This document shows positions 9,427 through 17,026 of a stretch of 64,000 nucleotides of DNA, piece by piece; within the stretch, counting starts at the first letter, position 1, and every line of letters begins with the position of its first letter. Made by a program: the position numbers and the translations under genes. The notes under the pieces are model-generated. The model was not told the DNA's origin, did no database searches, and worked only from the letters and a program-made list of their open reading frames with translations. Source of the DNA: JAUWPO01 sp965603285 (GTDB taxonomy: Bacteria > Chloroflexota > Anaerolineae > Anaerolineales > UBA4823). The DNA is taken from NCBI GenBank assembly GCA_965603285.1, contig CBFDCK010000004.1, positions 1 through 64,000 on the forward strand. The letters are read 5' to 3'.

Positions 9427-9825
9427 ATGGGACAAAATAGAGTTCGAGCCTGGATATTCGGCCGTGTCGAATCAATTGACATGCTGAGGGAACGCTATAA
9501 AGAAAATCAAATAAATGAGTTGGGTGACGACCGGTTTGTGATTGTTCGAGCCGATATTGTGGACCACAGTGATTACAACGTAATCATACCTGTTGATGCA
9601 GAGGACGATGCGGGGCTGGAAGAGGCCGAAAGTGTGATCACAGAACAACTTGGTGTGCTAATTGTTTCGATCGTGAAGGTTGTGGAAGATGGTCACATTC
9701 CCTGGCCTCCACATGCCGCGCACGGCTACATAACCGAAGGGGAGGTAGAGGCTCTCCCGATAGAACAAATACCTATTAAAGCCGGTCGACAGCATGCCAG
9801 TCCCGGGACAAATAAATGGGGATGA
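9427..9825 (+). CDS. Hypothetical protein, 132 aa (duplicated downstream as part of a mosaic ORF)
   Basis: I do not recognise the family. The sequence suggests a small alternating beta/alpha cytoplasmic protein: RVRAWIFGRV and RFVIVRADIVD look like strands, DAGLEEAESVITEQL a helix and VSIVKVVEDG another strand. A PWPPHAAHGYITEGEVE tail follows. AGGAG at 9412-9416 precedes the ATG by 10 nt. A second copy of residues ~32-132 exists at 10774-11079 with mostly conservative differences, which supports translation of both copies. A hairpin terminator follows at 9915-9947. Its position after the SARP-SBP regulator makes it a candidate target or partner, without further evidence. Confidence 0.6.
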   Translation: MGQNRVRAWIFGRVESIDMLRERYKENQINELGDDRFVIVRADIVDHSDYNVIIPVDAEDDAGLEEAESVITEQLGVLIVSIVKVVEDGHIPWPPHAAHGYITEGEVEALPIEQIPIKAGRQHASPGTNKWG

Positions 9826-9914
9826 GCGCGCATGTCATCTGACAGCCAGTGAGCGTCATAACTGGTTGCTGCCAAGATGCTGCGCAGCACCTGATTGGGA
9901 GTGAAAGCAATAAG

Positions 9915-9947
9915 GTCGAGTCTCCTGAAATCGGGGACTCGACTTTT
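9915..9947 (+). terminator. Rho-independent terminator, copy A
   Basis: An 11-bp stem (GTCGAGTCTCC, 9915-9925, with GGGGACTCGAC, 9933-9943), a TGAAATC loop and a TTTT tract, 90 bp after the 132-aa gene. One G-T wobble is present. The second copy at 11169-11201 has the fully paired version, so pairing has been kept through the duplication. Confidence 0.75.
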
Positions 9948-9980
9948 GTTATTAGCGATGGCGAGTCAGTAGGGATCGGA

Positions 9981-10196
9981 TTACGAGCTCTTATTTGCGC
10001 TCGCCAGATCGCCGCCAAAGTTGAACATCTGCAGGACGGATTGGATGACAACACCCAGGGAGGGTAGATCTTTTTGCTTGATATCTTTCTGGGCTCCCTT
10101 CTTGACAGCAGCAATCAACCTTTCGTTTTCCGCTTCTTGCAGATATCTTTTCATCTTATCCTTGGCGTATACTTCTAAATGCATTCCGGTGTACAT
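9981..10196 (-). CDS. Small conserved hypothetical protein, 71 aa, copy A
   Basis: A small charged helical protein starting MYTGMHLEVYAKDKM, with a QEAENERLIAAVKKGAQ core. The start is chosen at 10196 because AAAGGAG lies 6 nt upstream on the minus strand; a longer reading to 10217 would put that site inside the gene. The second copy at 11235-11450 has the same length, start context and reading frame, and differs mainly by conservative changes (R/K, Y/H, F/Y, K/E). That pattern argues for coding function on the strand opposite to its neighbours. Family unknown; short helical proteins with an ERLxxxV core are common in Chloroflexota. It faces the 132-aa gene convergently across the hairpin. 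Confidence 0.6.
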   Translation of the reverse strand: MYTGMHLEVYAKDKMKRYLQEAENERLIAAVKKGAQKDIKQKDLPSLGVVIQSVLQMFNFGGDLASANKSS

Positions 10197-10449
10197 TTTG
10201 ATCTCCTTTACCCTCATCCTGTTGGGTTTCTGAATTTTCAGGCACTTTTTTTGTCTCGTCCTGAGCTACCTTATTGAATTGCCCATATCTTAGCAAGCGC
10301 CCGTTCAGAAAATGCTCAAAGATCGTTAAGAATCCGTATATTAAGGAGAAATTGCTCCAATTTACCAAATCAGTGCGGATTTCTTTGATTACACCTGTAT
10401 TTTGATCTCCTCAAAATACTCCGGTCGCGAATAACCGGAACCAGAGCTA

Positions 10450-11079
10450 ATGAATTATCCAGATGAAGTGCTCGCAATAGCGGTGCATCGGGTGACCGCT
10501 CTGCCCGACGCTTTGGATAAGGATGAGTTGGAAGCAAAAGCTTTCAAGGGTTCGCACATGGCAACTACCGGCTGGTTTGTACATACAGGAATGGCCAGGC
10601 ATTCACCAGGAATCGGGTTGGTCTACGATCCGGATCTGGCTCGTCGCTTGTTAAATGAGGCCGGTTACCCCGACGGAAAAGGTTTCCCTGAGATAGACAG
10701 TCTGCATCCCACAGCATATGAAGATGAACGCATATTTCCATACTTGCGCTCTTCCTGGCGGGAGAATTTAGGATTGGGTGACGACCGGTTTGTGATCCTT
10801 CGGGACGATATTGTGGACCACAGTGATTACAATGTAATCATACCTGTTGATGCAGAGGACGATGCTGGGCTGGAAGAGGCCGTAAGTGTGATCGGGGAAC
10901 AACTTGAGGCGCGAAATGTTTCTATCGTGAAGGTTGTGGAAGATGGTCACATTCCCTGGCCTCCACATGCCGCGCACGGCTTCATAACCGAACGTGAGGT
11001 AGAGGCTCTCCCGATAGAACAGATACCCATTAAGGCCGGTCGACAGCATGTCAGTCCCGGTACAAATAAATGGGGATGA
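10450..11079 (+). pseudogene. Mosaic ORF made of three rearranged pieces
   Basis: 209 codons built from three sources. Bases 10462-10519 match the 3' end of the penicillin-acylase-family gene read antisense (11874-11931). Bases 10508-10776 match the peptide-binding domain of the SARP fusion (8570-8838), e.g. GIGLVYDPDLARRLL. From 10774 the ORF matches the 132-aa gene (from 9520). All joins keep one open frame. There is no convincing ribosome site before ATG 10450. It is best read as the by-product of a tandem duplication followed by deletion. Expression is possible but unproven; the C-terminal ~100 residues remain intact relative to the parent. Confidence 0.7.
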
Positions 11080-11168
11080 GCGCGCATGTCATCTGACAGC
11101 CAGTGAGAGTCCATACTGGCTGCTGCCAAGATGGTGCGTAGCACCTGGTTGGGAGTGAAAGCAGTAAG

Positions 11169-11201
11169 GTCGAGTCTCCTGAAATCGGAGACTCGACTTT
11201 T
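11169..11201 (+). terminator. Rho-independent terminator, copy B
   Basis: A perfect 11-bp stem, GTCGAGTCTCC (11169-11179) with GGAGACTCGAC (11187-11197), a TGAAATC loop and a TTTT tract. It ends the mosaic ORF transcript and is the duplicate of the hairpin at 9915. Confidence 0.78.
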
Positions 11202-11234
11202 GTTATTAGCGATGGTGGGGCGGTGAGGATCGGA

Positions 11235-11450
11235 CTACGAGCTCCTGTTTGCGCTCGCCAGATCGTCGCCGATGTTGAAAATCTGCAGGACGGATTGGAT
11301 GACAACACCCAGAGAAGGTACATCTTTATGCTTGATCTCTTTCTGCGCTCCCTTCTTGACAGCAGCGATCAGCCTTTCGTTTTCAGCCTCTTGCAGAAAT
11401 CTCTCCATCTTGTCCTTGGCGTGTACTTCTAAATTCATTCCTGTGTACAT
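11235..11450 (-). CDS. Small conserved hypothetical protein, 71 aa, copy B
   Basis: The duplicate of the 71-aa gene at 9981-10196, starting MYTGMNLEVHAKDKM. The AAAGGAG ribosome site is preserved 6 nt upstream of the start at 11450. Length and frame match copy A with no insertion or stop, and most amino acid differences are conservative (K/E, Y/H, D/E, K/R). The protein is predicted to be mainly helical with a basic centre. No family is recognised. It lies between the two hairpins, 32-34 bp from the copy B terminator and convergent with the mosaic ORF. Confidence 0.6.
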   Translation of the reverse strand: MYTGMNLEVHAKDKMERFLQEAENERLIAAVKKGAQKEIKHKDVPSLGVVIQSVLQIFNIGDDLASANRSS

Positions 11451-11672
11451 TTTGATCTCCTTTACCCGCATCATGCTGGGCTTATGAATTTTCAGGCAGC
11501 TTTTTTGTTTCGTACTGAGCTACCTTATTGAATTGCCCATATTTTAGCGAGCGACCGTTCAGAAAAAGCTCAGAAAGCGTTAAAACCCTTTCTATTATGG
11601 GATAATTCTTCCGGTTTATTAAAATCGGTATGGATTTCTTTGTTTGCACCCACTTTTTGTAGACGGAAACAT

Positions 11673-11702
11673 AAAAAACCGGTCCCAAATCACCGGGACC
11701 GG
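11673..11702 (-). terminator. Terminator of the penicillin-acylase-family operon
   Basis: On the minus strand, the stem GGTCCC-type palindrome CCGGTCCC / GGGACCGG (11679-11686 with 11695-11702) is followed by six T residues (AAAAAA at 11673-11678 on the plus strand). It lies 73 bp past the acylase stop. A degraded copy is visible at about 10421-10440 in the other duplicate. Confidence 0.75.
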
Positions 11703-11774
11703 AGTTAATGAATTATCTAGATGTTGTCTGCCTCACGCTTGTATTGCCCCCTTACCTGTATACACCTGCCAGCT

Positions 11775-14306
11775 TCACCCCGCTGGTTCTAGAATGAGCG
11801 TTTCGGAATTGCCAAATTCGGCTTCCCCTCGCTCCCAATTCGAAGGATGATATTCGAAATTGCGCCAGGGATCGATGAAGTGATCGTAATAACGGTGCAT
11901 CGGATGCCCGCTCTGCCCGACGCTGTGGATCATTAACGAGTTGCTCAAATCACCGAGATCGATGACCTGCCGTAGGGCTGGGATGCAGCCAACTTCGTAG
12001 GGTTCGTTGGCACTCCAGCAGGTTTTCTGGATAACCGACTCGCTCCCGTTTGTGGCATAAGGTCCGCGGTTAAAGATGTCCTCGATAACGCCGATGCCTG
12101 ACTGTCCTAATGTTGCATTCCGGAAAGTTATGGTGTGCAGGTCTCCCCAACGCCACTCGTTTATATCATCACCCAATAACTCCACAGCCTCCACATATGC
12201 CTCTTCAAAAGCCTTCCTGAGAATGTCGTCCCTGTCTTCAACATGATCCGGCGTGGTGATGTCATCCCACCACACATTGTCCGGCTCCTGCAGCAAGAAG
12301 TACACCGAGTCGGAAGTTATGTGATTGCCACTCGGGTAGAGGTCGGGCGGAAGCTGGTCGTGAAATAACCCTACCAGCAGATGAACCCAAAAAGTGCTGT
12401 AAAGCGCCGCTTCAGGGCTGTCCATAACCATCTGAGCATCCCACTGGAGCAGCCGGTCACGTGCCTCAGACACAAGAGAATCCTCCAAAGAGAGGTTTTC
12501 CAGGTAAGGAATGATTTCCAGCGCCGAAATACTCTTATTATCGGTTTGAATGGCAGACATGTCCTCAATGGATAAACCGTCCGGGTCGTTCTGGATCATA
12601 TCCGTGACGCGCTGCGCTCGATGGCCGCGGTCCTGGCTGACGTTAATCAAATAAGGATAATCCCCAGCCCTGGTCTGCGGGTTATTTGACGTGGCAATAT
12701 ACCCCTGGGCAGGATTGAAGACCCTGGGCAGTTCTTCATAAGGAATGAAGCCGGTCCACTGGTAATCGTCATTCCAGCCCGGCACCGGCAGTGAGCCATC
12801 ACCGCCAGCGCGAATGGGCACCTTGCCGGGCATGATGTAGCCGATATTACCGTCCACATCAGCATACAGCCAGTTTTGTTTGCCGGCATCGAATTGCTGC
12901 AGCGCTTCCAGGAATCCATCCCAGTTCTGCGCTCCGTTGACCTTAAGTACTGCCTCGAGTGTTTGAACCGGTTCAAGCGCTGTCCAGGCGTAGGATAGTG
13001 CAAATAACTCTGGAGCCTCATCATCGTGAGAGAACAACGTACGATCGACCATAGAATCAGTGGCAACAACGCCATTGCGGGTGCTGCGGACGAAGAACAC
13101 CACCGGTTCATCAAGCCCGCGCACTTTAATCTCCTCGCGGCGGATATCCATATCCACCCACTCACCGTTCACTTCGTACTGGTTTGGGTCATCTGGATTA
13201 ACCCGTTCGATGAACACGTCCTCGGCATCAAAAGCAGCGTTGGTTAACCCCCAGGCGATGCGGTCATTGTGACCGATCAGGATGCCCGGCACACCAGGCA
13301 GCGAGAAGCCGCGGAAGTTGTATATACAATCCTCATTTTTTTCAATACAGTGCATACCGATCTCGTACCACAAGGCAGGCATGTTGACGCCCATATGCGG
13401 ATCATTTGCCAGCAGCGGCGTACCAGTGGTGGTGTTTTCACCGGAGATAGCAAAGCTGTTGGATCCAGCGGATGAAAAGAAGCCCATATCCGCAAGGAGT
13501 GGAGGTGCAACCTCAGCAACTGATAATACCTTCCTCAGATCGAGCAGATACTGAAAACCGTCTGCTCCGATTTCAGCAACTACGCTCTCTTCGATATCTT
13601 CAAGATAATCAAGCTCCTCAGATGGAATGATGACCGGGCGATCGTCGCGATAAAGAGGGTGCAGGTCAGCGTACATATCCCATCCCACTGATGCCAGCAT
13701 GTCGATATTTTTCAACTCCGTTCGCAGTTGGTCCGACTGGTCGAAGATCATCATCTCGGCCCATATCATGGAATCCACCGCGGTCCATTCCTCGATCTCG
13801 ACCTCCACACCCTGTAAATCTAAAAAGGCGAACTCAAGCCCCAACTGCGATGGCTCCCGGTCCCCGATGTAGGCGTTAATACCGGCTGTGTAGGCGTCGA
13901 TAATGGAGCGAGATTCCTCATCAAGCATACGATACGACTCGCTGGTTAGATTGTGGAAATCAAAATGGCGCAGATATTTGTCTGTGCTGAGCGTAGTCTC
14001 TCCAAATATCTCCGAAAGCCTGCCTGCTCCAAGGCGGCGTCGAAATTCCAACTGCCAGAAACGTTCCTGGGCATGGACGTAACCCTCGGCGAAAAAGAGG
14101 TCTTCTGCATTGTGGGCGTAGATGTGAGCCACGCCGTATTCATCGCGGACGATTTCAACTGGCAGACTCAAACCAGGCACCGTGATAGTGCCGCTCGTTT
14201 CCGGAAACGCCTGGCGCGAGAACCAAAACCAGGCACCCCAAAGGATCAAGCCCAAGACGACGATTACGAGGACAACAATAATAATGACTTTGAGCATTTT
14301 CGACAT
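11775..14306 (-). CDS. Penicillin acylase family protein (peptidase S45, Ntn-hydrolase)
   Basis: 843 aa. An N-terminal membrane anchor (~residues 5-28) is followed by an S45 core: VEIVRDEYGVAHIYAHNAEDLFFAEGY-type motifs (in part, residues ~50-75), FWQLEFRRR and, at ~281, the autoprocessing site AGSNSF, where the Ser after Gly becomes the N-terminal nucleophile. TGTPLLANDPHMG follows it as usual. The family hydrolyses amide bonds in beta-lactams, acyl-homoserine lactones or other N-acyl compounds; the substrate here is unknown. The protein is probably anchored outside the membrane and self-cleaved into two chains. The gene lies 63 bp downstream of the radical SAM gene on the same strand, so it may belong to that operon, and it has its own terminator. 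Confidence 0.9.
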   Translation of the reverse strand: MSKMLKVIIIVVLVIVVLGLILWGAWFWFSRQAFPETSGTITVPGLSLPVEIVRDEYGVAHIYAHNAEDLFFAEGYVHAQERFWQLEFRRRLGAGRLSEIFGETTLSTDKYLRHFDFHNLTSESYRMLDEESRSIIDAYTAGINAYIGDREPSQLGLEFAFLDLQGVEVEIEEWTAVDSMIWAEMMIFDQSDQLRTELKNIDMLASVGWDMYADLHPLYRDDRPVIIPSEELDYLEDIEESVVAEIGADGFQYLLDLRKVLSVAEVAPPLLADMGFFSSAGSNSFAISGENTTTGTPLLANDPHMGVNMPALWYEIGMHCIEKNEDCIYNFRGFSLPGVPGILIGHNDRIAWGLTNAAFDAEDVFIERVNPDDPNQYEVNGEWVDMDIRREEIKVRGLDEPVVFFVRSTRNGVVATDSMVDRTLFSHDDEAPELFALSYAWTALEPVQTLEAVLKVNGAQNWDGFLEALQQFDAGKQNWLYADVDGNIGYIMPGKVPIRAGGDGSLPVPGWNDDYQWTGFIPYEELPRVFNPAQGYIATSNNPQTRAGDYPYLINVSQDRGHRAQRVTDMIQNDPDGLSIEDMSAIQTDNKSISALEIIPYLENLSLEDSLVSEARDRLLQWDAQMVMDSPEAALYSTFWVHLLVGLFHDQLPPDLYPSGNHITSDSVYFLLQEPDNVWWDDITTPDHVEDRDDILRKAFEEAYVEAVELLGDDINEWRWGDLHTITFRNATLGQSGIGVIEDIFNRGPYATNGSESVIQKTCWSANEPYEVGCIPALRQVIDLGDLSNSLMIHSVGQSGHPMHRYYDHFIDPWRNFEYHPSNWERGEAEFGNSETLILEPAG

Positions 14307-14369
14307 GATATACCGTACTCCTCGTTACAATCCAATTGATTGAGAGTACAAACTCCGGTCGATTCCGTG

Positions 14370-15329
14370 TCAGGTATTTACTATCTCGTCGCGCTCAAAC
14401 TCATAAGTATAGCCGCCCGCGATCTCCCGGGGGCGGGAGATATGTCTGATCACAAACTGACCGCAATTGCTGCCAATCAGATTCTCTTCGACTTCGCCAA
14501 TGCTCAGGATAACCTGGTAGCCAAAAGCTTCCAGGTCCCGCACAACTTTGTAATCGCTTTTATCCTTAGAAATGTCTATATACGAAGACAATCCACTGTC
14601 CAGCGCTTTATAAGTGGGATTGATCGGGGTGATCTTGATCAGGAATTTATTCGGGGAAAAGTAACTATGCAATATGCTTGCGTCGACCGGCATACCCTCT
14701 GCAAGCGCAAAGTTTAATGTGACCTTGCGGTCACCTTCTTCATAAAAACGTTCTCCATAGGCGGACATCTTCTCGAAATCCCACGTTTTGATCGGTACGA
14801 TTTCGCGGCGTCTGCTCTCATCGGTAGTATGGATAGAGTACTGGAATTGAAAATTCCCACCAGAATAGTGTTTGTTTTTAATCTCCAAGAGACGATTGAA
14901 GAACTGGTCCGTTCCGAAAGGGGCAATCGTTGATAGCGAGGGCATTAACCCGGGGGCATCGTACAGGTCTGGCAGCTCTTCTATAACATCGAGAACTTCT
15001 GAATTAAGGGCTGGCTCCCCCATCCTGGAAAACTGGACTTTAAATTGCTTGCACGGAATGACGCCATCTGGATATCGTTTGCGGACAAGGTAATCGATCT
15101 GCGAGATGATTCCCTCCTTCGAAATTTTACCTTGATAGAACCCACCCGCATCGCACATCGCACATTCCACCGGACAGCCATGAAGAGTTGAAATCAAGAG
15201 TACCCACTTTTTATCACGCGGGAACGGTGGTGATACGGCTTCTACAAACTCAACCCATTCTCCAGTACCAAATTCAGCAACATAGATTGTCGCAACGTCA
15301 TCCCTTCCAGTTGAAGCAATAATTCTCAT
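14370..15329 (-). CDS. RlmN/Cfr-like radical SAM protein
   Basis: 319 aa. The cluster motif CPVECAMC (CX3CX2C) sits at ~residues 52-59. MGEPALN and YSIHTTD correspond to the RlmN motifs MGEPLLN and SLHA. A C-terminal GSNCGQF fits the position of the methyl-carrying Cys in RlmN/Cfr (AACGQL). RlmN and Cfr methylate adenine in rRNA or tRNA. This protein is shorter and lacks the ~90-residue N-terminal accessory domain, so an RNA substrate is not assured. Its start overlaps the flavoprotein stop by 4 nt, and that reductase could supply electrons. An antibiotic-resistance role should not be assumed. Confidence 0.78.
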   Translation of the reverse strand: MRIIASTGRDDVATIYVAEFGTGEWVEFVEAVSPPFPRDKKWVLLISTLHGCPVECAMCDAGGFYQGKISKEGIISQIDYLVRKRYPDGVIPCKQFKVQFSRMGEPALNSEVLDVIEELPDLYDAPGLMPSLSTIAPFGTDQFFNRLLEIKNKHYSGGNFQFQYSIHTTDESRRREIVPIKTWDFEKMSAYGERFYEEGDRKVTLNFALAEGMPVDASILHSYFSPNKFLIKITPINPTYKALDSGLSSYIDISKDKSDYKVVRDLEAFGYQVILSIGEVEENLIGSNCGQFVIRHISRPREIAGGYTYEFERDEIVNT

Positions 15330-16219
15330 GAAAACAATCCCTTTCCTGTGCGGAAAATTTGCATCGCAGCTTTGACCCCATCTCCAACAGCAATAGAAGC
15401 CTGCCGGTAGATGTCATTTTTAACATCTCCAATAAAATGGAGTAGTCCTGCAGATTGCAATGCTTCCCTCTGCTCCGTGATTTGATCTGATAAAAAATCA
15501 GTGTCTGGGACCCTGCCAATCGCTCCTACCAGGTAATCGACTTGGAAACTAGAAGTCCCCTCAATTGCTTTATATTGTACCATCATCCCCCCTTGTTGAT
15601 TTGAATAGATGCTCTCAATACATGCGTTATCGAAGTAGCGGATATTGGGGTCCAGTTCTGCGCGTTCCCACAATAGCGGGAGGCACTTATGAACAAACCC
15701 TCTATTCAGAATGATGACTTGATTGCCCTTGGCGAGATTCAAAGCATAATCAAAAGCAGCATCGCCAGCGCCAACAATTGCGATGACTGCCCCACTCTCT
15801 TGAAGAAGCGGGACAACCTGGTAATATATTTTGTCTTGGAGGCTTGCTGGAATATCAAAACCGGTCAGTAAAACAGGTTTCGTTCCTGATGCGACGACGA
15901 TAATTTGTGAATAATATACGCTTGTTCCAGCTTCAACGAGAAATAAACCATCCTCTAACTTCACCCTGGTAACACTAGCTTTGATTGGTTGGATGGAAAG
16001 GTTTTTTAATTGCTCCTCAAAAAGACTGGTTAGATGCAGTCCTGAAATTCCGACCGGAAAGCCAGGGTAATTTTCTACCAGATTCGCATTTTTCAACAAG
16101 CCCCCCAACATATTCCTTTCAAGCAGCAAAGGCGTAATGCCATAACGCTTGAGTTGGATAGCCGCAGCAATTCCGGCTGGACCTGCCCCGATAATCGTCA
16201 CACCTTCAACTTTATTCAT
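15326..16219 (-). CDS. NAD(P)/FAD-dependent oxidoreductase, thioredoxin-reductase-like, without CxxC
   Basis: 297 aa. The FAD-binding GAGPAGIAAAIQL (~11-23) and NAD(P)-binding VGAGDAAFDYAL (~150) Rossmann motifs are present, and IGDV near the C-terminus contacts the flavin. The redox-active CxxC of thioredoxin reductase is absent between the two, so the enzyme is more like a ferredoxin/flavodoxin:NADP reductase or a low-molecular-weight thiol reductase. The tight overlap with the radical SAM gene (4 nt) and with the upstream hydrolase (8 nt) suggests it reduces the radical SAM cluster or a shared intermediate. Cytoplasmic. The family is certain; the partner is inferred. Confidence 0.85.
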   Translation of the reverse strand: MNKVEGVTIIGAGPAGIAAAIQLKRYGITPLLLERNMLGGLLKNANLVENYPGFPVGISGLHLTSLFEEQLKNLSIQPIKASVTRVKLEDGLFLVEAGTSVYYSQIIVVASGTKPVLLTGFDIPASLQDKIYYQVVPLLQESGAVIAIVGAGDAAFDYALNLAKGNQVIILNRGFVHKCLPLLWERAELDPNIRYFDNACIESIYSNQQGGMMVQYKAIEGTSSFQVDYLVGAIGRVPDTDFLSDQITEQREALQSAGLLHFIGDVKNDIYRQASIAVGDGVKAAMQIFRTGKGLFS

Positions 16220-16874
16220 CTTCGTGTAAAGCTGTTAAGACCTCGTCGACCAGCACAGGTGTGGCAAATCCATGCGACAGGTTAAGCAGGGTTGCGCGCT
16301 GGAAATCCTTATTGTAAGTAGCTGTGCCGTCAACAGCAAACCAGACATCAAAGCCGCGCATGAAGGCGGAGCGGGCGGTTGTTTCACAGCATAAGTGGGT
16401 CATTACACCACAAATCACCACGTGGGTGACAGATTTGCTCACCAGCATTTCTTCCAGATCAGTGTTGAAGAAAGCATCGTACTGGCACTTCTTTATCACG
16501 CACCCATTCGTCGTCGTAAGCTTGTCGGATAACTCACTTAATGGATTGGTTTCCACGATCAATTCGCTCCACCAGGAAGACATCATGCCAGCATCCTGAT
16601 GAGTGTTTATGTGCTGGGTAAAAATAACAGGCTTATTCCTTTGGGAGTAGGCTGTGACCAATTTTTGAATACCGGGGATGATGGAACGACCGCTGGGAAC
16701 AAAGGCGTGCGATGCGGGATCCAAGAAATACTCCTGCATATCCAACACAAGGAGAGCCGATTGGAGAGGCATCTTTAGGGGAGCACGGTATCTTCTCAAT
16801 GATGCTACACATTGAAGCAGATCCTTTGCTGCTTCATGGATATTATCGGGCGTAAAATACGATTCTTTGGTCAC
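16212..16874 (-). CDS. Isochorismatase-family cysteine hydrolase
   Basis: 220 aa. The catalytic triad of the family is visible: Asp in LVLDMQEYF, Lys in VIKKCQYDAFFNTDL and Cys in GVMTHLCCETTARSAF, with the cis-peptide GVM turn before the Cys. Members hydrolyse isochorismate, nicotinamide, N-carbamoyl compounds, ureas or other amides, and the sequence does not say which. The start is a GTG without an obvious ribosome site. It is the first gene of the minus-strand run that continues into the flavoprotein and radical SAM genes. The region upstream (16875-17026) separates it from the divergent plsX gene. Confidence 0.88.
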   Translation of the reverse strand: MTKESYFTPDNIHEAAKDLLQCVASLRRYRAPLKMPLQSALLVLDMQEYFLDPASHAFVPSGRSIIPGIQKLVTAYSQRNKPVIFTQHINTHQDAGMMSSWWSELIVETNPLSELSDKLTTTNGCVIKKCQYDAFFNTDLEEMLVSKSVTHVVICGVMTHLCCETTARSAFMRGFDVWFAVDGTATYNKDFQRATLLNLSHGFATPVLVDEVLTALHEDE

Positions 16875-17026
16875 GACACTATGTTACTTGATTCGCTCAC
16901 TAAAATAAAGGGGGAGATGACGCTGGGCTTGTGTTATATTATCAAGACTTTATTTATTATTACAGAAAAATATTAGGTGGAGATTTCTGATCAGTTGGAT
17001 TTTGATCAAAAAGAGGTCATAGAGCA

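Larger units (their letters stand above)
8570..11931. repeat. Degenerate tandem duplication (copy 1 8570-10519, copy 2 10508-11931)
   Basis: Three matches share one order: 8570-8838 with 10508-10776, 9520-10465 with 10774-11722, and 10462-10519 with 11874-11931. The two outer breakpoints carry the same 12-mer ACGCTGTGGATC (8570-8581 and 11920-11931), and the junction at 10508-10519 has a two-base variant of it. Each copy has lost an internal segment: copy 2 between the binding-protein fragment and the 132-aa homologue, copy 1 about 150 bp before the acylase tail. Those deletion joins show 4-nt microhomologies (TTGG and GATG). Alignment was by eye; percent identity was not computed. Confidence 0.8.

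Noticed and set aside
14370..15329. Calling the radical SAM gene an antibiotic-resistance cfr gene
   Set aside because: It shares only the RlmN/Cfr core motifs, lacks the N-terminal domain and has no resistance context.
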